A stretch of DNA of 45,220 nucleotides from an uncultured Eubacteriales bacterium (GTDB taxonomy: Bacteria > Bacillota > Clostridia > Christensenellales > Aristaeellaceae). The DNA lies in NCBI GenBank assembly GCA_902781945.1, contig CACZLE010000035.1:1-45220 (forward strand), given 5' to 3'. The notes beneath the pieces were generated by a model, which saw only the letters and a program-made list of their open reading frames with translations, did no database searches and was not told where the DNA came from. Positions 18,446 through 28,400 of the stretch are shown here, piece by piece. Every line of letters begins with the position of its first letter. The first letter of the stretch is position 1. Position numbers and translations under genes: made by a program.

Positions 18446-19378
18446 ATGGCGACGATTATCCAGGTTCTTTTGCCGGTGCTGCTGATCATGGCGCTGGGGT
18501 ATATCCTGCGCAGGACGCGCGTTTTCAGCGATCAGGGGATCGGCGAGCTCAAATTTCTGGTGACCAAGATCATCCTGCCCGTGGCGATTTTCCATGCTCT
18601 CAGCACGGCGGAATATTCGCGGCAGGTCTGGCAGCGGGTAGCCGTTATGTTCGTCATGATGGCCGTATCCTTTGGCATCGGCTATCTGCTGCGGCCCCTG
18701 ATGCGGGAGCCCTTCCGCAAATACGTCCCCTTCATGGTGTCCGTCTATGAAGGCGGCATGATGGCCTATCCGCTGTATACCCATCTGTGCGGCATGGAGA
18801 ATCTGTCCCATATCGCCCTGCTGGATATCGCGGGCCTGCTGTTTGGGTTCAGCGTATACATGAGCCTGCTCACCTTTACGGAAAGCGGCGAAAAGCCCAG
18901 CGCGGGCAAGCTGATCCGGGACGCCTTCAAAAGCCCGCCCTTCATTGCCGCCCTGCTGGGCATCCTTATGGGGATCAGCGGCGGGATGCGGATTTTCCTG
19001 ACCACGGCGGCAGGCGCGGTCTATCAGTCCGCGGAGCAGATGATCACCGCGCCGCTGTCCGTCATCATCCTGCTCATCGTGGGATACAGCATCCAACTGG
19101 AAAAGGATATGATCGCTCCCTGCCTGAAAACGGTGGCCCTGCGCGCCGCTCTCCAGGCGGTCATGGTGGTGGGCACCCTGTGGGCCATGCACCGCTTCAT
19201 CGGCCAGGATCGCCTGACCGACTTGGCCGTTATCATCTATATGTCGGCCCCAGCCACCTTCAGCATGCAGTCCTTCGTCAAGGATCACCGGGGCGGCCAT
19301 TATGTCTCCACCGCCAACGCCATCTATTGCTTCGTGTCCATTGCCGTGTTCGCCGCGGCGTCGGTGCTGATGGGGTAA
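18446..19378 (+). CDS. AEC-family permease (auxin efflux carrier type)
   Basis: This 310-residue membrane protein has about ten hydrophobic segments in two halves. The N-terminal half begins MATIIQVLLPVLLIMALGYILRR, the usual AEC opening (first 20 residues shown in part: VLLPVLLIMALGYILRR). The C-terminal half has SAPATFSMQSF. The frame also allows a TTG at 18416, but the ATG at 18446 gives the normal family N-terminus; its ribosome site (GGGGGG, 12 bases away) is poor. AEC proteins are secondary carriers of organic acids such as malate, lactate or amino-acid derivatives. The nearby regulator and dehydrogenase remnant suggest an acid substrate, but this is an inference. Confidence 0.85.
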   Translation: MATIIQVLLPVLLIMALGYILRRTRVFSDQGIGELKFLVTKIILPVAIFHALSTAEYSRQVWQRVAVMFVMMAVSFGIGYLLRPLMREPFRKYVPFMVSVYEGGMMAYPLYTHLCGMENLSHIALLDIAGLLFGFSVYMSLLTFTESGEKPSAGKLIRDAFKSPPFIAALLGILMGISGGMRIFLTTAAGAVYQSAEQMITAPLSVIILLIVGYSIQLEKDMIAPCLKTVALRAALQAVMVVGTLWAMHRFIGQDRLTDLAVIIYMSAPATFSMQSFVKDHRGGHYVSTANAIYCFVSIAVFAAASVLMG

Positions 19379-19383
19379 AAAAG

Positions 19384-19409
19384 TACGCGCTCTCTGCCGA
19401 AAGCGCGTA
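19384..19409. terminator. Terminator between convergent genes
   Basis: TACGCGCT pairs with AGCGCGTA (8-bp stem, 10-base loop). T-rich tracts follow on the plus strand, and TTTTTT follows on the minus strand. Confidence 0.75.
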
Positions 19410-19413
19410 TTAT

Positions 19414-19842
19414 CTATTTTTGTTCTTTTAGTGCCTTCAATACCTGCTTCTGCACCGGCAGCCGGTCCCAGGGCTTATAGCGGCTGGCATACTCCTTTTG
19501 CAGCTGGGCGGCGGTGTCGGGCGCAAGAAAGGGGATCAGGGGCAGCGCATGCCTTTCCAGGGCCCGCAGCATCCACTGGGCGGCCAGGGGCCAGGCTGCA
19601 TCCTCATGGAAAAGCAGCAGGCGCACAGCTTGCCCGGCTTCCTGGGAGGAGGGGGACAGGCCTTGCATCTGGCCGATGAGCTGCTCCACCCGTTCATCCA
19701 GGCGCTCGTGACAGGGATCGTTTTGCAGCGGATGCCCGAACCCCAGCAGGCCGTCCGTGGGCTTGCGCTTTTTTTCATAGTTATCCAGGTCCTGCCGGTA
19801 ATCCGCCAGGGCCTGTTTCAGTGCGGCCATCAGTTCATCCAT
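19414..19842 (-). CDS. Cytoplasmic protein of unknown function
   Basis: This 142-residue protein is not recognised. It has no membrane segment. The first half is charged and probably helical (MDELMAALKQALADYRQDLD), with a central GLLGFGHPLQNDPCHERLDERV element, and the second half has a Leu/Ala-rich helix pair (AAQWMLRALERHALPLIPFL). The ATG at 19842 follows GGGAGG; an alternative ATG at 19860 overlaps the stop of the upstream gene by 4 bp but has no ribosome site. It is co-transcribed with the small membrane protein upstream. Confidence 0.75.
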   Translation of the reverse strand: MDELMAALKQALADYRQDLDNYEKKRKPTDGLLGFGHPLQNDPCHERLDERVEQLIGQMQGLSPSSQEAGQAVRLLLFHEDAAWPLAAQWMLRALERHALPLIPFLAPDTAAQLQKEYASRYKPWDRLPVQKQVLKALKEQK

Positions 19843-19856
19843 GGAGGCGCCTCCCG

Positions 19857-20108
19857 TCATTTCATGGTGTGCTCGTCGCGCTTGCGCTGCTCGTCTTCTT
19901 CCTCTTGGGTGCTGTGACGCCAGGTGTGGATGGCATAGACAAACAGCCCGATGGCCGCCAGCACAAAGAGCCCGATGCACAGGAACCGCACCGTGGGTGT
20001 CATGGTGGTGTCAGTGTCCAGCCGCGCCTCAAAGAGCTGATAGGCCAGATACAAGAGATATGCCGCCACGACGGCCATCAGGCTGGCTCTGTTTTTTTCG
20101 CTGTTCAA
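19857..20108 (-). CDS. Small two-helix membrane protein, TTG start
   Basis: This is an 83-residue protein with two membrane segments (about residues 9-27 and 42-63) and a strongly charged tail (EEEDEQRKRDEH). The frame is open to 20132, but no ATG fits; the TTG at 20108 lies 8 bases after AAGGAG and gives MNSEKNRASLMAVVAAYLLY. The function is unknown. It overlaps or abuts the next gene, so the two form an operon. Confidence 0.7.
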   Translation of the reverse strand: MNSEKNRASLMAVVAAYLLYLAYQLFEARLDTDTTMTPTVRFLCIGLFVLAAIGLFVYAIHTWRHSTQEEEDEQRKRDEHTMK

Positions 20109-20133
20109 TGGAACCACTCCTTCTATCCACAAA

Positions 20134-20157
20134 CCCCCGTGACGGGTGTCACGGGGG
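20134..20157 (-). terminator. Hairpin after the sugar permease operon
   Basis: CCCCCGTGA pairs perfectly with TCACGGGGG (6-base loop), with a short T tract on the minus strand. Confidence 0.7.
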
Positions 20158-20178
20158 CGTATGGATGATGGTTTTCGA

Positions 20179-21348
20179 TCACTTTTGCTTCTGCTTGGAA
20201 AGGATATCGAACACCACGGCGGCCAGCAGCACGAAGCCCTTGACCACGCGCTGATAGTTGGCGTCCAGGCTGATGAGGCTCATGCCCAGGTTGATGACGC
20301 CGATCAGGGTAGCGCCGATGACCATGCCCAGCACAGTGCCCGCGCCGCCGCTGGCGGATACGCCGCCCACCACGCAGGCGGAGATGGCGTCCATCTCAAA
20401 GTTCTTGCCCACGTCGGCATAGGCGGATTGAGAACGGGCCACCACCGTGAAGGTGGCAATGGCGGTCAGGATGGCCATGTTCAGGTAGGCCAGGAACATG
20501 ATGCGGCGGGTGTTGACGCCGGACAGGCGGGCCGCCTCCATGTTGCCGCCCACCACGTAGAAGTGGCGGCCAATGGTGGTCTTGCTGGTGATGAAGCTGT
20601 AAATCAGCACGATACCGGCCACCCACAGCAGGGTGGTGGGGATGCCGCCGTCCAGGGACAGGCGGGTCATCACCAGGATGATCACGGCGGCGCCCAGGCC
20701 GCTCTTGAGGGCGGCGGATTTCATGCTGTCCGCTTCATAGCCCTTGGCCAGACGGTTCTTGCGGGTGGTGAAGATCACCAGCACCACCAGGGCGGCCATC
20801 AGCAGGCCAAAGATGAAGCAGGGCCAGTTGAAAACGCCCTTTTCGCTGGGGAACACGCGGCCATAGAACAGGTTCTGGAAGGATACCGGGAAGGGCGCCA
20901 GGGAGCCGGTCTTGGAATTGGCCGACAGGATGGAGGTGCCCAGTCCGCGGAAGGACAGGAAGCCCGCCAATGTGGCGATCCACGGGGGAATGTGCACATA
21001 GGCGATCAGGAAGCCCAGCACCACGCCGTAGACCACGCCGATGGCCAGCAGCAGCAGGATGGATACGCCGGTGCTCAGGCCCTGCACGATCATGAACACG
21101 CCGCCCAGCGCGCCCAGCAGGCACACGAAGGCGCCGCAGCTCAGGTCGATGTTACCGCCGGTGAGCATGCACATCAGCATGCCCGTGCCCAGGATGTACA
21201 CGTAGGCGTTCTGGTTGATCAGCTCGGTAAAGCTGGAGGGCTTGAAGATGCCGCCCTTGGTCAGGATCAGGAAGAACAGGTACACGAGCACCAGCACGAT
21301 GAGCATGGCGTTCTTTTTGAGTATCGCGGAAATCGATTTCTTTTCCAT
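20179..21348 (-). CDS. Sugar ABC permease 2 (XylH/GguB type)
   Basis: This 389-residue inner-membrane permease belongs to the branched-chain/monosaccharide type (BPD_transp_2). The conserved LTGGNIDLS element (about residues 63-71) and the SKTTIGRHFYVVGGN and GGVSASGGAGTVLGM elements identify the XylH/MglC group. It is the last gene of the chvE-ATPase-permease-permease operon and lies 21 bp after the other permease. It is clearly related in sequence to that permease (both have LTGGNIDLS and a C-terminal VKG.VLL.AV.FD(I/V)LSK) but is not a copy. The two could make a heterodimer or serve two sugars. Confidence 0.9.
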   Translation of the reverse strand: MEKKSISAILKKNAMLIVLVLVYLFFLILTKGGIFKPSSFTELINQNAYVYILGTGMLMCMLTGGNIDLSCGAFVCLLGALGGVFMIVQGLSTGVSILLLLAIGVVYGVVLGFLIAYVHIPPWIATLAGFLSFRGLGTSILSANSKTGSLAPFPVSFQNLFYGRVFPSEKGVFNWPCFIFGLLMAALVVLVIFTTRKNRLAKGYEADSMKSAALKSGLGAAVIILVMTRLSLDGGIPTTLLWVAGIVLIYSFITSKTTIGRHFYVVGGNMEAARLSGVNTRRIMFLAYLNMAILTAIATFTVVARSQSAYADVGKNFEMDAISACVVGGVSASGGAGTVLGMVIGATLIGVINLGMSLISLDANYQRVVKGFVLLAAVVFDILSKQKQK

Positions 21349-21369
21349 CGTTTTGTCCTCCTTCCCGCC

Positions 21370-22629
21370 TTACCGCTTCTGCCGCTTGGACAGCACGTCA
21401 AACATGACGGCGATCAGCAGCACGATGCCCTTGACCACCTTCTGATAGTTGGCGTCCACGCCCACGATGATCATGCCCTTGTTGATGACGCCCATCAGGA
21501 TAGCGCCGATGATCATGCCGCTCACCTTGCCGGTGCCGCCATAGGCGGAAGCGCCGCCGATGAAGCAGGAGGCGATGGCGTCCATTTCGTAGCCCTCGCC
21601 GTACACCGGGTCGATGCCCTTGGCGCGGCCCGCGGTCAGGATGCCAGCCAGACCGGCCAGCAGGCCGATATTGGCATAGGCGAACCAGAACACGTTGCGG
21701 GTCTTGACGCCGCTGAGGGCCGTGGCCTTTTCATTGCCGCCCACGGCGTACAGATGACGGCCAATGGCGGTCTTGGTGGTGATGTAGGCGTAGATGCCCA
21801 GGATCAGGGCGATCCAGATCAGCACCATGGGGAAGCCGCGGTAGCAGGCCAGCTTGAAGCTGACCCACAGCACCAGCACGGAGATGACCACGGTGGAGAT
21901 CACCTGGCCCGGGATGGACTGAGCGATGCCCAGCTTCTTCTGGGACAGGATCTTGTGCACCTTGAGGATGATGAACACGATGGTGGCCACCAGGCCGATG
22001 CACATGCAGGTGACGTTGAATTTGGTGATGAAGTTTTCGCCGATCAGCTTGGCCAGTCCGGCGTTGTCCTTGGTGAACACGCTGTCGAGGCTCGGCATAT
22101 TCTGGCGGATCACATCGGGTACATAGCTGCTTTTTCCGTTGCCAAACATTTGCAGGAAACGCTCATTGGCAATATCCACGCGATAGCCGTTGAGCACCAC
22201 GTTGCTGAAGCCGCGGAAGGCGTACATGCCGGCCAGCGTGGCGATGAAGGCCGGCACCCGCACCTTGGCGATCCAGAAGCCCTGGAATGCACCGATGGCC
22301 AGGCCGATGGCCAGCATGGCCAGCACCGCCAGCCACATGTTAATGCCGGACGCCATCATGACGCAGCCGATGGCGGCGGTAAAGCATACCACCGAGCCCA
22401 CGGACAGGTCGATGTTGCCGCCTGTCAGGATGCACATCAGCATACCGGTGGCCAGCACGAACACGTAGGCGTTTTCTGCAATCAGGCTTGTGATCATGGA
22501 GGGCTGCAAAATTTGCCCTCGTTTGCCGGGCCACAGGGCGAACACCGCGGTGACCACCACCAGGGCGATGATCATGGTATATTTCTGAAAAAATTCTCCG
22601 GCCTTGAAGTTTTTCGCTTTTTCATTCAT
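21370..22629 (-). CDS. gguB: Sugar ABC permease 1 (XylH/GguB type)
   Basis: The product is a 419-residue permease of the XylH/GguB group. The ATG at 22629 lies 2 bp after the ATPase stop; the longer frame to 22791 is inside the ATPase gene. LTGGNIDLSVGS, TTKTAIGRHLYAVGGNEKA and the C-terminal VKGIVLLIAVMFDVLSKRQKR are visible. It has the longer extracytoplasmic insert (about residues 150-230, containing LQMFGNGKSSYVPDVI) found in multiple-monosaccharide permeases. It partners the ATPase and the ChvE-like binding protein. Confidence 0.92.
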   Translation of the reverse strand: MNEKAKNFKAGEFFQKYTMIIALVVVTAVFALWPGKRGQILQPSMITSLIAENAYVFVLATGMLMCILTGGNIDLSVGSVVCFTAAIGCVMMASGINMWLAVLAMLAIGLAIGAFQGFWIAKVRVPAFIATLAGMYAFRGFSNVVLNGYRVDIANERFLQMFGNGKSSYVPDVIRQNMPSLDSVFTKDNAGLAKLIGENFITKFNVTCMCIGLVATIVFIILKVHKILSQKKLGIAQSIPGQVISTVVISVLVLWVSFKLACYRGFPMVLIWIALILGIYAYITTKTAIGRHLYAVGGNEKATALSGVKTRNVFWFAYANIGLLAGLAGILTAGRAKGIDPVYGEGYEMDAIASCFIGGASAYGGTGKVSGMIIGAILMGVINKGMIIVGVDANYQKVVKGIVLLIAVMFDVLSKRQKR

Positions 22630-22631
22630 CG

Positions 22632-24176
22632 TCAAGCACCCCTTCCCGACCGGAGGATGGCCGCCATGATGTTCTCCTGGGTGGCGTCCTCCGCCTTCAT
22701 TTCGCCGATGATCTTCGCCTCGTTCATGATGTAGATGCGATCGCTCATGCCCAGCACCTCGGGCAGCTCGGAGCTGATCAGCACCACGCACTTGCCCGCG
22801 GCGGCCAGATCGTTGATGATGCAGTAGATTTCATATTTCGCGCCCACGTCGATGCCGCGGGTGGGTTCGTCCAGCAGCAGGATATCGGGCTCGGCGAACA
22901 TCCACTTGGCCAAAAGCACCTTCTGCTGGTTGCCGCCGGACAGGTTGCCCACCAGCTGTTCCACCGAGGGCGTCTTGATCTTCAGCTTATCCCGGTATTC
23001 CTCGGCCACGGCGTATTCCTTGTCGCCGTCGATGACGGTGTTCTTGGAAATGGCGTCCAGGTTGGCCAGAGAGGTGTTCACCTTGATGGACTGGGAAAGC
23101 ACCAGGCCGTTGCCCTTGCGGTCCTCGGTCACGTAGGCGATCTTGTGCCGGATGGCGTCGGATTCGCTCTTGCGCAGCTTGATGGGCTTGCCGTCGATTT
23201 TGAGCTCGCCCGAGAAATTGACGCCGTAGCTCTGGCCGAAGATGCTCATGGCCAGCTCCGTGCGCCCCGCGCCCATCAGGCCGTAAATGCCCACCACTTC
23301 GCCCTGGCGCACGTTCAGGGATACGTCGTCCACCACCTTGCGCTCGGGGTACAGGGGATGGTGCACCGTCCAGTGATCGACCTCCATGCGGATGGGGCCG
23401 ATCTTGACGTTTTCGCGCTTGGGGAAGCGGTTGGTGATCTCGCGGCCCACCATGCCCTTGATGATGCGTTCCTCGCTGACGGGCTCCTTGCCGTGATTGT
23501 CGATGGTTTCAATGGTGGTGCCGTCGCGGATCACTGTTATTTTGTCCGCCACATAGGATACTTCGTTCAGCTTGTGGGTGATGATGATCATGGTCATCCC
23601 CTGCTTTTTGAAGCTGAGCATCAGATCCAGCAGCGCGCGGGAATCTTCTTCGTTCAGGGAGGAGGTGGGTTCGTCCAGGATCAGCAGCTTGGCCTTCTTG
23701 GCCAGGGCCTTGGCGATCTCCACCAATTGCTGCTTGCCGGTGCCGATGGTTTTCACCTGGATCTTGGAGCTTTCCTCCAAGCCCACCATTTTCAGGTATT
23801 TATCGGCTTCCGAGTAGGTTTTGTTCCAGTTGATGGCGAATTTGTGCCCGCACTCGTTGCCCAGGTACATGTTTTCGCCGATCGTCATCTCAGGAACCAG
23901 TGCCAGCTCCTGGTGGATGATGACGATGCCCAGTCTTTCAGAATCCTTGATGTTGTTGAATTTGCAGACCTGCCCGTTGTAGATGATATCTCCTTCGTAG
24001 GTGCCGTAAGGATAGATACCGCTCAGTACGTTCATCAGGGTGGATTTGCCCGCGCCGTTTTCGCCCACCAGCGCGTGGATCTCGCCCTCTTCCACCTGTA
24101 GATTTACGTTGTCGAGCGCTTTTACACCCGGGAAAGTCTTTGTGATATTTTTCATTTCCAGCAGAATCTTGGCCAT
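22632..24176 (-). CDS. gguA: Sugar ABC ATPase (GguA/XylG/MglA type)
   Basis: This 514-residue protein has two ABC domains. The N-terminal one is complete (Walker [21 protein letters not shown]). The C-terminal one has the degenerate Walker [10 protein letters not shown] normal for this family but a full LSGGNQQKV signature and [11 protein letters not shown]. The ATG at 24176 follows GGAGGAG. It energises import of a pentose or hexose with two permeases and the ChvE-like receptor. A strong hairpin precedes it, which should lower its level relative to the receptor. Confidence 0.94.
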   Translation of the reverse strand: MAKILLEMKNITKTFPGVKALDNVNLQVEEGEIHALVGENGAGKSTLMNVLSGIYPYGTYEGDIIYNGQVCKFNNIKDSERLGIVIIHQELALVPEMTIGENMYLGNECGHKFAINWNKTYSEADKYLKMVGLEESSKIQVKTIGTGKQQLVEIAKALAKKAKLLILDEPTSSLNEEDSRALLDLMLSFKKQGMTMIIITHKLNEVSYVADKITVIRDGTTIETIDNHGKEPVSEERIIKGMVGREITNRFPKRENVKIGPIRMEVDHWTVHHPLYPERKVVDDVSLNVRQGEVVGIYGLMGAGRTELAMSIFGQSYGVNFSGELKIDGKPIKLRKSESDAIRHKIAYVTEDRKGNGLVLSQSIKVNTSLANLDAISKNTVIDGDKEYAVAEEYRDKLKIKTPSVEQLVGNLSGGNQQKVLLAKWMFAEPDILLLDEPTRGIDVGAKYEIYCIINDLAAAGKCVVLISSELPEVLGMSDRIYIMNEAKIIGEMKAEDATQENIMAAILRSGRGA

Positions 24177-24240
24177 GGCGCTCCTCCAGCTTCTCAATCA
24201 GATGGAAATATTTGACTTCCCTTAAAAATCCGAAATGATG

Positions 24241-24268
24241 CAGGCGGGTTCCCCCGCCTGCATCGTTT
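24241..24268 (-). terminator. Attenuating hairpin between chvE and the ATPase gene
   Basis: A perfect stem of the type GATGCAGGCGGG / CCCGCCTGCATC with a short loop lies between the receptor gene and the ATPase gene; only weak T content follows, so partial termination is likely. Confidence 0.75.
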
Positions 24269-24299
24269 CATGGCTTACAGGCTTTGCCTGTTATAAAGC

Positions 24300-25343
24300 T
24301 TATTGCAGCTGATCGGCGGTGTAGTAGCCGGATTCAATCAGCAACTCGGCATAGTTGTTCACATCGGCAAAAACGGGTTCGCACAGGAAGGAAGGCACGG
24401 TGATCTTGCCGTTGTTGTAGGTTTCGGTATCGTTGACGTCAACGGTCTCGCCCGCCAGGATCTGGCCAACCATCTTCACGACCTGAGCAGCCAGGGTACG
24501 GGTGTCCTTGAACACGGACATGCTCTGCTTGCCGGCGATCATGTTCTTCACGTTGGAGATGTCGCAGTCCTGACCGGTGATGATGGGCCATTCGCCGTCA
24601 TAGCCGTCTTCAAGAGCGTTCTCCACGCCCAGAGCGGTGGAGTCGTTGGAGCACAGCCAAGCGTCAATGTTGGAACCATCGGAATAGTTGGCCAGAACAG
24701 TGGTAGCACGGTTCTGGGCAACTTCGGTCTTCCAGGTGGGGGTAGCAACCTTATCGAACTCGATCTGGCCGGATTTCACGGTCAGCTTGCCGGCGTCCAA
24801 GTAGGGCTGCAGCACGTCCATGGCGCCCTGATAGAAGTAGAGAGCGTTATTGTCGCCGGGGTCACCAGCGGTGATTTCCAGGGCGAAGGGGCCGGCGGCG
24901 TTGTCCAGGTCCAGAGCTTCCTTGATGTAGGTGCCCTGCACGGTGCCGACCTTGTAGTTATCGAAGGTGGCATAGTAGGAAACGGCGTCGGATTCCATCA
25001 GCAGGCGGTCATAAGCGATGACCGGGATGCCCTTTTCCTTGGCCAGATCCAGGGCGGAGCCCAGGGAGGAACCTTCGATGGCGGCGATCACGACGACCTG
25101 CGCGCCATTGTTGATCATGTTGGTCACCTGGTTCAGCTGCTGCTGCACGTCGTTGGAGGCGAACTGCAGGTCCACTTCATAGCCGGCTTCTTCCAGCAGC
25201 TTCTGCATGTTTTCGCCGTCCTGGTTCCAGCGCTGCAGGTCCTTGGTGGGCATGGACACGCCAACCTTCTGGCCTTCCGCCAGGGCGCTCATGCTCATGC
25301 AAGCCATCATGATGCACAAGAGGATCGCAAAGAACTTCTTCAT
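24300..25343 (-). CDS. chvE: ChvE-like multiple-sugar-binding protein
   Basis: This 347-residue periplasmic-type receptor (SBP type 2b) has a signal peptide ending ALA before EG. Recognisable ChvE positions are VGVSMPTKDLQRW, AYDRLLMESDAVSYYATFDN, DNNALYFYQGAM, VKSGQIEFDKVATPTW and the C-terminal VNDTETYNNG...VPSFLCEPV. In ChvE these regions bind aldopyranoses such as arabinose, galactose or xylose and can also pass the signal to a sensor. No sensor gene is in the window. The gene has a strong promoter and an AAAGGAG site. Confidence 0.93.
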   Translation of the reverse strand: MKKFFAILLCIMMACMSMSALAEGQKVGVSMPTKDLQRWNQDGENMQKLLEEAGYEVDLQFASNDVQQQLNQVTNMINNGAQVVVIAAIEGSSLGSALDLAKEKGIPVIAYDRLLMESDAVSYYATFDNYKVGTVQGTYIKEALDLDNAAGPFALEITAGDPGDNNALYFYQGAMDVLQPYLDAGKLTVKSGQIEFDKVATPTWKTEVAQNRATTVLANYSDGSNIDAWLCSNDSTALGVENALEDGYDGEWPIITGQDCDISNVKNMIAGKQSMSVFKDTRTLAAQVVKMVGQILAGETVDVNDTETYNNGKITVPSFLCEPVFADVNNYAELLIESGYYTADQLQ

Positions 25344-25405
25344 ACGGGTACACTCCTTTATTAAATTTTGTGAACATTAAATAAATAATGCCCACATTTA
25401 CCTGT

Positions 25406-25434
25406 ATGTTAGCACAAGAACCGCTGAATGTCAA
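25406..25434 (-). promoter_or_regulatory. Promoter of the sugar importer operon
   Basis: On the minus strand, TTGACA (25429-25434) and TAACAT (25406-25411) are 17 bp apart. It lies 62 bp before chvE and shortly after the carB-dapF stop. Confidence 0.8.
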
Positions 25435-25464
25435 GCAAGAATATTGCTAAATGATACAAACTTT

Positions 25465-28400
25465 TTAATATTCAAACGCGCCCTCGAACACGAAGGTCAC
25501 TTCCCCCGTCAGCGTCATTTTGTCCTTTTCGCAGCGCACAGTCAGATCGCCGCCGGGCAGCTTGACCAGAATATCCCGATCCATGGCGCACAAGCCCGTG
25601 TTCACCGCCGCGGCAGCCACCGCGCAGGCGCCCGTGCCGCAGGCCAGGGTCTCGCCGTTGCCCCGCTCCCACACCCGCAGGCGCAGGGTGGTGGGGTTGA
25701 TGGCCCGCACGAACTCGGTGTTCACGCCCTCGGGAAACAGGGGCGAATGCTCAAACTGCGGCCCCAGCCGGGGTAGGTCCAGGCCATCGATGGCGTCGCA
25801 GAAAACGACGCAATGGGGATTGCCAACGCTTACGCAGGTGGCGGTATAGGTCTGATTGCCCACGGTCAGAGGGATGCCCACGGCCTCCGGGGCGTCCGAC
25901 AGCAGGGGGATGGCGGCAGGAGTGAAATCCGGTCTGCCCATCTCTACCGATACGGCGTGGGCCCGCCCGTCCCGGGGATGCACCCGCAGATGATGGATGC
26001 CGTCGGCGGATTCGATGGTCATGTACTCGCCGCGCACGTAGCCCTGATCGTACAGATATTTGGCGATGCAGCGGATGTTGTTGCCCGCCATGCGGCCCTC
26101 GCTGCCGTCTCGGTTGAAGGAGCGCATCCTGGCGTCCGCGGCCTCGGATTTTTCCATCAGCACGATGCCGTCCCCGCCGATGCCGTAGTGGGGCGCGCAC
26201 AGCTGCACGCACAGGGATTCCGGGCAGGTGATGCGCCCGTCGAAATTTTCAATGAAGATGTAATCGTTGCCGCAGGAGTGCATCTTGACAAAGGGGATGC
26301 GCTGCCGCCATTTGCGCATGCGGTTGATGTCCACAAGCTCGGTGTTGCGGGCGGTGAAGCGGCTGGCCATGATGTCCGCCAGGGCCCCCGCCGTGTCCAG
26401 GGAGGTGAGGCAGGGGATGGAGAGCTGCATGGCCTTGCGGTGCAGCCGGGTGTAATCGCCGATGGTGGCGTCCTTCACTGCGCCGGTGTAGACGATATAA
26501 TGGATGCGGCCCGCTTCCATCAGGGCGGTGATCTGTTCCTTTTCCGCGGTCTCCGCCGCGATGCCCAGACTGCCGATGGCCCGGGCCGTGCCCGACGTGG
26601 CGAAGAGAGTCAGGCCCAGATCGTGGAAGCGCTTGGCCAGGGACAGCACCTCCTGATAGTCCGTGTCCTCCACGCTCAGGAACACGCCGGGGCGCTCCTG
26701 CCCCGGAGCGGGCACGCTGAGCCCCGCGGCGGTGAGACCCTTGAACAGCGCCTCCGCCATGGTCTTGCCGATGCCCAGCACCTCGCCGGTGGATTTCATC
26801 TCCGGGCCCAATATGCTGTTGGCGTCGGTCAGCTTTTCAAAGGAGAACACGGGCACCTTCACCGCGCAGTAGGGCGGCGTGCGGTATAACCCCGTGCCGT
26901 AGCCCAGATCCCGCAGCCTTTCGCCCAGCATCACCCGGGAGGCCAGGGCCACCATGGGCACCTTGGTCACCTTGCTGATGTAGGGCACCGTGCGGCTGGC
27001 CCGGGGATTGACCTCGATGACGTAGAGCTCGTCCCCGTAGATCAGGTATTGGATGTTCACCAGCCCTTTGGTCCCCAGGGCCAGGGCCAGCTTTTCGCTG
27101 CAATCGCAGATCCTGCGCAGAAACACGTCGTTCAGGTTGTAGGGCGGATAGACGGCGATGCTGTCGCCGCTGTGGACCCCCGCCCGCTCGATGTGCTCCA
27201 TGATGCCGGGGATCAGCACGTCCGCGCCGTCGGAGATCACGTCCACCTCCAGCTCGATCCCGGGCAAATACTGATCCACCAGCACGGGATTCTCGATGCC
27301 CCCGGCCAGGATCTTTTCCATGTAGGCGGCGGTCTGCTCCCGGGAGCGGGAGATGGTCATGTTCTGTCCGCCGATGACGTAGCTGGGCCGCAGCAGCACG
27401 GGATAGCCCAGGCTGTCGGCGGCGTCGAGGGCTTCCTGCATCGTGCGCACGCTCCTGCCCTTGGGACGGCGGATGCCAAAGCGCTCAAGCAGCGCGTCAA
27501 AGCGCTCCCGATCCTCCGCCATGTCGATGGATTCCGCGCTGGTGCCCAGGATGGGGATGCCCTGGCCGTCCAGATATTGGGTCAGCTTGATGGCCGTCTG
27601 GCCGCCGAAGGCCACCACCACGCCGATGGGCTGCTCCACCTGGATGATGCTCATCACGTCCTCGGGACAAAGGGGCTCAAAGTACAGCCGATCCGCGGTG
27701 TCGTAGTCCGTGGACACGGTTTCCGGGTTGTTGTTGACGATCACCACGTCGCAGCCCATTTCCCGCAGCGTCCACACGCAATGCACCGAGCTGTAATCAA
27801 ACTCGATGCCCTGGCCGATGCGGATGGGGCCGCTGCCCAGCACCATCACCACGGGCCGTCCGCTGCGCCGCAGGCTGCGGCTTTCGCAGGCGGTGTCGGT
27901 ACAGGAGTAGAAATAGGGGGTCTCCGCGGCAAATTCCGCCCCGCAGGTGTCCACCATCTTGTAGCTGTATTGCCAGCCGGGCAGATCCTTGGCCCCGCTG
28001 AGCCGCCGGATGGCCGCGTCGGGATAGCCCAGCCGCTTGGCCTGCCGGTAATCCCCCGGCTGCAAGCCCTGGGCGATGCGCTGTTCAAAGGCCGCCATGG
28101 CCTGCAACTTGTACAGGAACCAGCGGTCTATTTGGGTGACGGCAAAAATATCGTCCACGGTCCAGCCGGCCTTCAGCGCCTCGAACACCGTGAACAGCCG
28201 CCGGTCGTCCTGGGCGGCCAGGCGCTCCGCCAGGGGCAGATCATTGAGCGGCGGCGCATTCAGCGTATCCAGGCCGATCTCCGCCCCGCGAACGGCCTTC
28301 ATCAGGGCCTCCTCAAAGCGCTGGCCGATGGCCATCACCTCGCCCGTGGCCTTCATCTGGGTGCCCAGGCGGCGGCTGGAGCCCTGAAATTTGTCAAAGG

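Noticed and set aside
26281..26340. Internal start for a separate dapF
   Set aside because: An ATG lies in the linker, but there is no ribosome site before it and no stop between the domains, so a single fused protein is the simpler reading.
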